Below are positions 54,963-61,821 of a DNA stretch of 64,000 nt, piece by piece. The number at the start of each line of letters is the position of its first letter. The first letter of the stretch is position 1. The stretch is taken from the NCBI GenBank assembly GCA_024228935.1, contig JAAESX010000349.1, positions 62,001 to 126,000 of the forward strand, written 5' to 3'. The notes beneath the pieces were generated by a model that saw only the letters and a program-made list of their open reading frames with translations, did not search any database and was not told where the DNA came from. The translations under genes were made by a program, and so were the position numbers. This DNA comes from Pseudomonadota bacterium (lineage in GTDB: Bacteria > Myxococcota_A > UBA796 > CAJQPC01).

Positions 54963-54994
54963 TTGACGCCCGTTCCTGGCCAGGCTGCTACCGT
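54963..54994 (+). promoter_or_regulatory. Candidate promoter before the 55018 lipoprotein
   Basis: TTGACG at 54963-54968 and TACCGT at 54989-54994, 20-base spacer, about 24 bases before the GTG start with GGAGG in between. The same element pair is found at 18117-18147. Weak evidence on its own. Confidence 0.3.
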
Positions 54995-55017
54995 GCCGCG
55001 TCGCTCGGAGGCTCGTC

Positions 55018-56118
55018 GTGCTGTTCCTTCTCGCCATGGCCTGTGGGCCTGGACTCTCGGCTGAGGACGCCCGTCAGGCTGTCCTCGACGCGGCTGTCGA
55101 AGCCAACCCTCCCGGGCGCTCCGGAATCGAGCTCATCGGCAAGTCCCGGTGGGTCGAGGGCCCGATGTTCAACCGCGAGTGCGTGCAGCAGAAGAACCTC
55201 GCGTTCGCCGACACACCGGCGGACCGGGCGGACAGCCGCGCGGGCACCCAGCGGATCAGCCCGACCTACCAGAACCAGCACTGGATCACGACGTCGACGG
55301 ACATGGGCTGGTGCGTCCTGATGGGCGAGAACGTGAAGGTCGAGGCCCGCGAGCCCGCCATCAACCAGGAGTCCTGGATGGTGCCGGTGGTGTTCACCAT
55401 CGAGGACCCGTCCCCCTGGTTCGAGTGCCTCGAGTCCAACTGGACGAACCGGACGGTCCAGGTCTCCGCGGACGAGCAGGGCCTGCCCCTCTTCGAGGCC
55501 GACCTCGACGTCCTGCCCGGCGCCTGCCCGACGCCGATGCCCACGGGCGAGGACCGGCCGACCGGCAGCCTTCCGCGCATCAAGCCCTCGAAGCCCCCGA
55601 CCCAGAGCGACATCCACGCCGCCATGAAGCGCTTCGACGACGCGCTGTGGGAGCACGACTGGCTCGCCGTGCTCGACAACACGTCCTGCTACAACCTGGT
55701 CGAGGACAAGAAGTACGGGTCCTGCACGGCCAGCGAGTTCGTGCAGATGGGGCCGCACCCGCGCGGCGACCAGCGCATGGGCGATGGCAACCCCTGGACC
55801 GAGTTCGTCATCGCGGACCTGGACGCCAAGCTGCGCGTCTCGCCGGACCCGAAGCACAAGACGATGTTCCACGTCACGGTGAGCCACAAGCGCTCGGGCA
55901 AGACGCGGGGCTTCGCGGTCGAGTGGGTCGACGACAGCTGGAAGATCGTGTCGATCGTGCCGGCGTACGGGGCGGACCTCACCACCGCGCGGGTCATGTA
56001 CGACCTGCACAAGGGCGACAAGCGAGCCATCTTCTGGGACCGCATGGCGGGCGAGGAGATCGACGAGGAGGGCAACCCGCTCGATCCGTACGCGTCCGAG
56101 GACGAAGAAGAGGAGTAG
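55018..56118 (+). CDS. Lipoprotein of unknown function
   Basis: A 366-residue lipoprotein (GTG start, MLFLLAMACGPG; GGAGG six bases upstream). It has two regions: residues about 20-165 with cysteines in NRECVQQ, GWCVLMG, FECLES and PGACPTP, and about 195-345 resembling a nuclear-transport-factor-2 or SnoaL-like alpha/beta cup (IHAAMKRFDDALWEHDWLAV, then GFAVEWVDDSWKIVSIVPAY). The C-terminus is very acidic (DPYASEDEEEE). No specific family assigned. Twenty-seven bases separate it from the membrane protein downstream. Confidence 0.7.
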   Translation: MLFLLAMACGPGLSAEDARQAVLDAAVEANPPGRSGIELIGKSRWVEGPMFNRECVQQKNLAFADTPADRADSRAGTQRISPTYQNQHWITTSTDMGWCVLMGENVKVEAREPAINQESWMVPVVFTIEDPSPWFECLESNWTNRTVQVSADEQGLPLFEADLDVLPGACPTPMPTGEDRPTGSLPRIKPSKPPTQSDIHAAMKRFDDALWEHDWLAVLDNTSCYNLVEDKKYGSCTASEFVQMGPHPRGDQRMGDGNPWTEFVIADLDAKLRVSPDPKHKTMFHVTVSHKRSGKTRGFAVEWVDDSWKIVSIVPAYGADLTTARVMYDLHKGDKRAIFWDRMAGEEIDEEGNPLDPYASEDEEEE

Positions 56119-56145
56119 CGCCGATCGAACGCCGATGGCCGAGCC

Positions 56146-57897
56146 ATGGGTGACGGGTCCGCTGGAGGTCGCATCGCCCGAGGTCGTCTGGAGGTCGCGC
56201 TCGCGACGGCGGTCCTGGCGGCTGCGCTGGCGGTGCTCTCGACGCTCCATCCGCTCGAGGTCCTGAGCGGCGAGCGGCTGTTCGGTGCGGGCACCGCCGA
56301 CATCTGGGGGCACGCCTGGAGCTACCAGCGCGTCGCGGACGGCCTGCAACTGTGGCGGCCACAGACGGCGTGGCCCGATGGTCAGGCGTGGTGGGTCATC
56401 GACATGCCCATCGCGCTGCTGCTCGTGCCGGTCACCCGCCTGTTCTCCGCAGCCCAGGCCTACAACGCGGCGTTCCTGCTGCACATCGCCGTGGGCGCCG
56501 GGACCGTGACGGCCTGGCTGCACGGGCGGACCAAGACGCATCACGCCGTGATCGCGGGGCTGTTGGTCTCGGCGTCCCCGTTCGTCCACGGGGCCCTGGC
56601 CAGCGGCGTGCCCGAGGCGCTGTCGGTCCTGTTCGTGCCAGCGTTCGCCTGGGCGCTGCACCTGGGGCTCCGAGGGTCCAATCGCGCCTTGCTGGGCGCG
56701 GGACTGCTGGGCGCGCTCGTGGTGCTCGACGGAGCCTATGGCGCGCTCCAGATCGCCATCGTCGGTCCGGTGCTCGTCGTGGTCTCCGGGCCCCGTGTCG
56801 CGCCGCGCGGCCTGTTGGCGGCCGTGCCCGCGGTCATCGCCGCGCTGGGCGTGCGGGCCGCTCTCGTCGTGACCAACCACCCGGCCTACGGAAAGGAGGC
56901 GGAGACCGAGGGCGCGGCCGCCATCCAGACCACCGATCTGCTGGACTGGGTCCTCGGCTCGGAGGTCGGCGGCGAGACCCTGCACGCCCACGTCGTCCTG
57001 GTGGGGTTCGTGCTGCTCGTGGCGGCGCTCTCACAGGTGCGCGAGAGGCGGGCGTGGGCGTTCCTGTCCGTCGCGGCGGCGGCCGTGGTCGTCTCGCTCG
57101 GCCCCGAGCTGCAGGTCGGTGGGCACGGGCTGTTCCCGCTGCCTGGGGCGCTGCTCGGCGACACGGGCGCGAACAACCTGTACCGGGTCGGCGGCATCGT
57201 CCCGCTGGTCCTGGTCGTGGTCGTCGCCCTGGCCGCGGACGGTCGAGCGCGCTGGCTGCTCGTGTGGGCGCTGGTCGCCATCGAGTGGACGTGGAGTCCG
57301 GGCCAGACCGCGTCCGTCCCCACGACCGAGAACCCCATCGGAGCGGTCGAGCGATGGCTCGGCGACCAGCCCGAGCCGGGCGCCGTGCTGGATCTCCCCC
57401 TGGATCTCGAGGGGACCGAGGCGCGAGGGTCCCGGCCGCAGCGCACGTTCTTCCTCTCCACCGAGCATGGCCGTGGGGTCGCCAGCGGGCTGTACGTGGA
57501 GTCCCCCGTGCTGCGCGTCGCGGGGCCGGTCCGCGTGCTGCGTCGGTTCGTGATGGGTGGCTGGGCGGCCGGACGACCGGCGGAGTTCCGGCCGGCCGAT
57601 CACGGACCTCCTCCCCAGCTCCCGCCGGACCTGCGCGACGAGGAGATCGAGCACCTGGACCGGGCGCTCGCGGAGCTGGGCTTCCAGTTCGTGAGCCTGG
57701 ACCTGGAGCTGATCGAGCCGTCCCAGCGCGAGGAGACCGACGCCTGGGTCAGCGCCTGGCTGGGCCCGCCCCAGGTGGAGGAGGGCCTCCGGCGGGCCTG
57801 GCGCCTTCGCCTGACCACGACGAACACAGATCCCGCCATGCCCGTTGGGCCACGGAGTCCGAGTCCGGAGTCCAGCCCTTCCCACCGGCGACGATGA
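56146..57897 (+). CDS. Polytopic membrane protein with soluble C-terminal domain (GT-C-like)
   Basis: A 583-residue protein. About ten or eleven membrane helices occupy residues 15-400, starting after the short basic N-terminus. The loop after the first helix contains GTADIWGHAWSYQRVADGLQ, a DxWxH-type acidic/His motif, as in GT-C glycosyltransferase-like membrane proteins; catalytic function is not proven. A soluble domain follows (about 405-560: GAVERWLGDQPEPGAVLDLP). The final 25 or so residues, after RRAWRLR near 57810, look like the antisense of the convergent lipoprotein gene, so the natural end may be lost. The overlap between the two is 149 bases. Confidence 0.7.
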   Translation: MGDGSAGGRIARGRLEVALATAVLAAALAVLSTLHPLEVLSGERLFGAGTADIWGHAWSYQRVADGLQLWRPQTAWPDGQAWWVIDMPIALLLVPVTRLFSAAQAYNAAFLLHIAVGAGTVTAWLHGRTKTHHAVIAGLLVSASPFVHGALASGVPEALSVLFVPAFAWALHLGLRGSNRALLGAGLLGALVVLDGAYGALQIAIVGPVLVVVSGPRVAPRGLLAAVPAVIAALGVRAALVVTNHPAYGKEAETEGAAAIQTTDLLDWVLGSEVGGETLHAHVVLVGFVLLVAALSQVRERRAWAFLSVAAAAVVVSLGPELQVGGHGLFPLPGALLGDTGANNLYRVGGIVPLVLVVVVALAADGRARWLLVWALVAIEWTWSPGQTASVPTTENPIGAVERWLGDQPEPGAVLDLPLDLEGTEARGSRPQRTFFLSTEHGRGVASGLYVESPVLRVAGPVRVLRRFVMGGWAAGRPAEFRPADHGPPPQLPPDLRDEEIEHLDRALAELGFQFVSLDLELIEPSQREETDAWVSAWLGPPQVEEGLRRAWRLRLTTTNTDPAMPVGPRSPSPESSPSHRRR

Positions 57898-58498
57898 TGC
57901 TCTCCGACGTCCGGGGCTCGGCGCAGGCCGCGTCCCGATCGATGCTGGCGTCCTGCCGCATGGTCTCGGCGTAGGCCAGCGAGCAGGGCTCGATCGGCAG
58001 CACCCCGCAGCCCGCCGCTTCGAACGGGACCCCGTCCCAGCGCGCTGCGATGTGCCGGGCGACGCCGGTCCGGTTGACCGTCTGCCGGTCCCGGATGGGC
58101 ATCGCCTGGATGCGGCTGGTCAGCTCGCGGACCAGCTCGTTCTCCTGGCCGACCTCGAGCGGCAGGTCGGCCATCGCGGCCACCATCCGCGTCGCCGCGT
58201 GTCCGGCGCACTGGTTCTCGTAGCGGCCGGCGGTGCGGCAGCGGGTCCACGCGGCCTCGCCGATCAGCTCCAGCGCATCGCTCGTCTGGAACACGCACTC
58301 GTCGTGCCAGTCGCCCTCGATGAGCTCGCACGCGGCGAAGGCCTCCTCCGAGAGGCCCTGCTGCGCGAGCCGGCCGGCGTGGATAGCCACGCACTCGCCC
58401 GCCTCGCTCCCTTCGGCCAGGCGCGTGCACGCTCTCGGGTCCGTCCCTTCAGCGGCCTCGACGAACGTCGGCTGCGAACATGCCAGCAGGAGGAACAG
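57749..58498 (-). CDS. Cys-rich lipoprotein with unusual start
   Basis: Directly after the TAG of the upstream lipoprotein, and in the same frame, comes a CTG followed by LFLLLACSQP, a perfect short lipoprotein signal. Translation probably begins at this CTG (58498), or the ATG was changed; GTG 58390 is the first ordinary start. The mature part has regularly spaced cysteines (RACTRLA, GECVAIH, AACELIE, DECVFQT, TRCRTAG, NQCAGHA, AGCGVLP, EPCSLAY, AACAEPR), suggesting helical hairpins tied by disulfides. The last 28 codons (after VAQRAW) are antisense of the convergent membrane gene. Confidence 0.6.
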   Translation of the reverse strand: MFLLLACSQPTFVEAAEGTDPRACTRLAEGSEAGECVAIHAGRLAQQGLSEEAFAACELIEGDWHDECVFQTSDALELIGEAAWTRCRTAGRYENQCAGHAATRMVAAMADLPLEVGQENELVRELTSRIQAMPIRDRQTVNRTGVARHIAARWDGVPFEAAGCGVLPIEPCSLAYAETMRQDASIDRDAACAEPRTSESIIVAGGKGWTPDSDSVAQRAWRDLCSSWSGEGARPAGGPPPPGAGPARR

Positions 58499-59041
58499 CT
58501 ACTTCGCCCCGTAGCGAAGCCAGCTCTCGAGCTGCACGTCGTCCAGAATCGTGTCGCCGGCTCCCTCGGAGTCCGTGAGCTCGATCGAGCCGCTCCACGT
58601 GCCCCAGATGTGGTCGCCGTCGACGTCCAGTCCGTCGATCGTCAGCGTCGCATCGCCGCCGGTCGTCTCGTAGTTGAAGGCGTAGCCGTTGTGGATGGTC
58701 TCGAACCACGTGACCTGGGTGACCTCGTACTCGCCGCGGTGGCTGATGTCGCCGCTCAGCACGATGACGAGCTCGCCATCGCCCTTGGTCCCGGTCAGGT
58801 ACGAGGTGCTGCCTGCCAGCCAGTGGCCGTCCTGGGCGGGCCACTCGGTGCCGTCGAAGTCCGCGACGAAGACCGGGTCGGTCGGCTCGAGCCAGCTCCC
58901 GCTGTCGGTGTCGCTGTCGGCGTCCACATCCGTGTCCGAGTCGGTCTCGCCGCCGCTGTCGGGCTCGTCGATCGGTTCGCCCTCGGAGCCGCCCGTGCAG
59001 GCGAGGAACAGGACGGCGGTGAGGCAGAGGGTCCGGCGCAT
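58499..59041 (-). CDS. Lipoprotein with Asp/Ser/Thr-rich linker
   Basis: A 180-residue lipoprotein with a more usual signal (MRRTLCLTAVLFLACTGG, cysteine at 15). Residues 20-48 are a low-complexity acidic spacer (SGGETDSDTDVDADSDTDSG). The rest is one beta-sandwich-like domain (FDGTEWPAQDGHWLAGSTSY, YEVTQVTWFETIHNGYAFNY). Such linkers are common on surface lipoproteins of this lineage. It is divergent from the lipoprotein at 59077, with 35 bases between starts, and its stop immediately precedes the next gene in the same frame. Confidence 0.75.
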   Translation of the reverse strand: MRRTLCLTAVLFLACTGGSEGEPIDEPDSGGETDSDTDVDADSDTDSGSWLEPTDPVFVADFDGTEWPAQDGHWLAGSTSYLTGTKGDGELVIVLSGDISHRGEYEVTQVTWFETIHNGYAFNYETTGGDATLTIDGLDVDGDHIWGTWSGSIELTDSEGAGDTILDDVQLESWLRYGAK

Positions 59042-59076
59042 GGAGCAAGCATACCCGCCGAGGGCTGGTCCCTCCC

Positions 59077-59652
59077 ATGCTGCTCCTCCTCCTGTCCTGT
59101 GGCCCGAAGAAGCTCTCGACCCCCGGCGATGTCTTTCCGATCGTCGAGGGCGCCCGCTACCACTACGTCGCGACGTTCAACGGCATGGAGTTCCAGGAGA
59201 CCCGCGTCGTCGTCCCCATCGAGCTCGGTGACGGCAGCGCCGCCTGGGGCTTCGTCGAGGAGGAGGAGATCGGCGACGACGTCGTCTCGCTGTTCACCGG
59301 GCACTTCGGGCTCGGGGTCTACCGGAGCACCGGGAGCATGGTCGAGACGGCCGACGCATTCTGGGGAGACGACGCCGAGCATCTCAGCGCGTCCAGCTGG
59401 CAGCCGATGCTGTCGCTCCCGCCCGAGCCCGGCGCGAGCATCACGCTGGACACCGACAGCCCAGACCGCGGTGGAGCCATCACGGTGCTGGAGTACGGGG
59501 ACATCACCGTCCCCGCGGGCACCTTCACCGCCTGCGCCCACATCGACCTGGGACAGAAGGGCAGCTCGGCCTGGCTCTGCCCGGGCATCGGCCTCGTGAA
59601 GTGGACGCTGGTCACCGGCCGGGTCGAAGAGCTGGCGTCCTACTCGTTCTGA
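59077..59652 (+). CDS. Lipoprotein of unknown function
   Basis: A 191-residue lipoprotein starting MLLLLLSCGP with no basic residue before the cysteine. The domain (about 15-191) is beta-rich: FPIVEGARYHYVATFNGMEF, then ITVPAGTFTACAHIDLGQKG and GIGLVKWTLVTGR. This order resembles small DUF-type envelope proteins that end in a G-x-V-K/R-W strand (a pattern seen in many bacterial lipoproteins of unknown role). It is convergent with the phosphodiesterase gene, four bases apart. No function assigned. Confidence 0.72.
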   Translation: MLLLLLSCGPKKLSTPGDVFPIVEGARYHYVATFNGMEFQETRVVVPIELGDGSAAWGFVEEEEIGDDVVSLFTGHFGLGVYRSTGSMVETADAFWGDDAEHLSASSWQPMLSLPPEPGASITLDTDSPDRGGAITVLEYGDITVPAGTFTACAHIDLGQKGSSAWLCPGIGLVKWTLVTGRVEELASYSF

Positions 59653-59656
59653 CGGC

Positions 59657-61633
59657 TCAGCAGTCGACGTACCCCATGGCGCAGAGCTGGGCCTGCTGGG
59701 AGTCGTCGACGGCGCTGCCTCCGGCGCCGGCCGCTCCGACGAACGTGTCGACCGTGGCGTCGCCCGAGCAGAACCCTGCGGCGGTGCCCTCGAAGTCCTT
59801 TGCGACCGGGAGGTCGACGCAGCGGAGCACCGACGGGGTCACGTCGACCACGCGCAGGGTCTCGCGCTTCGTCGACGGGGTGATGCCGGGGCCGGACGCG
59901 ATCCAGATGCCGTCCTCGCGGTGGCCGGCCTCGCCGAGGTCCGTGTGGTGCTTCGGGTCCTCGGACGAGACGCCGTGGTCGCTCACGATCCAGACGACGG
60001 TGTCCTCGGGCAGGACGGCCAGGGTCCGGCCGAGCGCGGCGTCGGCTGCGACGTAGGCGTCCTCGACGGGATCCCGCTGGGCCAGATCCGGCGGGACCTG
60101 CCAGACGCCGGCGTATTCGTCCGGCTCGTGCAGGGACCAGAACGGGTGCTGGAGCCGGTCGGTGACCGTGAAGACGAAGGCGGTCAGGAACGGCGTCGGG
60201 CCGGCCTGGACCGAGTCCAGCATGGCTTGGAGCTGCCGCTCCTGCGTCTCGAGCAGCATGTCGGGGATCAGGTGGTCGACGCGCTCGTCGCGGTGCGCGG
60301 TCCAGCCGATGCCCTCGACGACATAGGGCACGTCGCCGGCGAGATCGACGCCCTCGGGGACCCCCGTCGCGTAGCTGTGGCGCGGGTCGGTCGGGCTCTG
60401 GTAGCCAGGGCTGACGAACAGGGTGGTCCGGTCGATCCGGTGGATGCGCACGTGCACGTCGGTGTCGCCCCCGCGCACGACCAGCCAGTCGGACCAGGCG
60501 CCGTCGGCCAGCTCGATGCTCTCGCCTTCGAAGTTCCCCGCCAGCTTGTCGCCGGCGAGCACCAGCTCGAGCGACCGGCCCTTCGTGGGCAGGAAGCGCT
60601 CCCGAGCAGCGGTGTCGATGAGCTGGTTCTGGATGGCGAACCGGCCGAGCTTCAAGCGCGCCTCGACGACCGGGGTCGCCATGGGGATCTCGGCCCGCCC
60701 GCTCTCGAAGCGCACGGTGGGCACGTCGCCGCGGGTGTCGTCCGCGGTGACCAGCGTGCCGGTCAGGTGGCTGCTGTCCGAGCTCGCGATGCCCGGGATG
60801 GGGAAGCCGCTGATGAGGGTGCCGCCGGCGACCTCGTTGGGGGGCCAGGTGCCGGGCACGTTCACGGCCACCGAGCGCTGCTCGTGCACGCCGTAGACGT
60901 CCCACACCATCGGCACGGTGCGGCTGCGCGCGTCGCTGCGTGTCCAGGAGCTGACGCCGTGGGTGCTCGGCTCGACGCCGGTGAAGATGGTCGTCCAGAC
61001 GACGGGGGACGCCATGGGCTCACTGGAGAGCAGGACGCCGTGGCGACCGCCCTCGATGAGCTCGGCCAGGTTCGGCAGCCGGTCCTCGGCGAGCAGCGGA
61101 TCGAGCACCTTCCAGTCGGCGCCGTCGATCCCGAACACCAGGACGGGGTGGTCCGGCGAGAAGCTTCCGGTGTTCGCCGCGGTGGCCTGCACGTCGTCCG
61201 GGATGCGCGAGGTCGAGACCGCCACGAGGATCACGACGAGGACCGTCGACATCGCGGCCAGGATGAACGCGGCCCGCTTTCGAGCGAAGTCCAGGGTCCA
61301 CATCCGGCCGACCAGCCCGCCGAGGCCACAACCGGCGAGGACGAAGACGAGGTCGACCGCGAGTCCGCTGGGGCCCCCGAGCTGACCCGAGATGTGGAGC
61401 GGGGTGATGGCCGCCGGGACGATGACCAGGCCGCCCAGGACCGCGAGGACCAGGCTCCGGCGGCTGTCCCAGCCGAGCAGGTCGAGGCCGAGGCGCAGGC
61501 CGATCGCGGCCACGGCATGGGCGCCGATCAGAGCGGCGACGCTGTACGCGGCCGGGGTGTACGCGAGCCACCAGGCGATGCCGATGGCCGCCCCCAGCGC
61601 TGCTGCCAGCGCGTACTTCAGCCTGATCTTCAC
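59657..61633 (-). CDS. Membrane-anchored alkaline-phosphatase-superfamily phosphodiesterase
   Basis: A 658-residue protein (GTG 61633 with CGGAG upstream). The N-terminus holds about five membrane helices (residues 5-165). The periplasmic catalytic domain follows: metal Asp and strand LVFGIDGADWKVLDPLL, nucleophile Thr in WTTIFTGVEPSTHGVSSW, the metal ligands in VVWIVSDHGVSSEDPKHHTD and GHREDGIWIASGPGI. This matches type I phosphodiesterase/nucleotide pyrophosphatase domains. The substrate is unknown; glycan- or lipid-linked phosphates are plausible. The C-terminus has three cysteines (LRCVDL, GFCSGD, LCAMGYVDC). Confidence 0.88.
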   Translation of the reverse strand: MKIRLKYALAAALGAAIGIAWWLAYTPAAYSVAALIGAHAVAAIGLRLGLDLLGWDSRRSLVLAVLGGLVIVPAAITPLHISGQLGGPSGLAVDLVFVLAGCGLGGLVGRMWTLDFARKRAAFILAAMSTVLVVILVAVSTSRIPDDVQATAANTGSFSPDHPVLVFGIDGADWKVLDPLLAEDRLPNLAELIEGGRHGVLLSSEPMASPVVWTTIFTGVEPSTHGVSSWTRSDARSRTVPMVWDVYGVHEQRSVAVNVPGTWPPNEVAGGTLISGFPIPGIASSDSSHLTGTLVTADDTRGDVPTVRFESGRAEIPMATPVVEARLKLGRFAIQNQLIDTAARERFLPTKGRSLELVLAGDKLAGNFEGESIELADGAWSDWLVVRGGDTDVHVRIHRIDRTTLFVSPGYQSPTDPRHSYATGVPEGVDLAGDVPYVVEGIGWTAHRDERVDHLIPDMLLETQERQLQAMLDSVQAGPTPFLTAFVFTVTDRLQHPFWSLHEPDEYAGVWQVPPDLAQRDPVEDAYVAADAALGRTLAVLPEDTVVWIVSDHGVSSEDPKHHTDLGEAGHREDGIWIASGPGITPSTKRETLRVVDVTPSVLRCVDLPVAKDFEGTAAGFCSGDATVDTFVGAAGAGGSAVDDSQQAQLCAMGYVDC

Positions 61634-61733
61634 CGCATCTCCGAGGAGTTCATGGCCAGCATCACGCGCTCGTGGGGGCACGACAAGTCCAGGCGGTGTC
61701 AGGCCGATGTCGGATCTGGGCGCGGACGGTCTC

Positions 61734-61775
61734 TTGACGATAATTATCAGTATCGGACTCCTGGGCCTGTATGAT
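61734..61775. promoter_or_regulatory. AT-rich divergent control segment with palindrome
   Basis: Within the 188-base gap between the phosphodiesterase and the surface protein lies gataattatc, a perfect 10-base palindrome at 61738-61747. Next to it is TTGACG (61734-61739), and TATGAT at 61770-61775 is a good -10 for the plus-strand gene. The AT content is exceptional for this window, so an operator or promoter is likely. Confidence 0.4.
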
Positions 61776-61821
61776 TTTCCCAACCCAGGACGGGTGGCAC
61801 CCCCGAAACCGAGAGGTCCTC

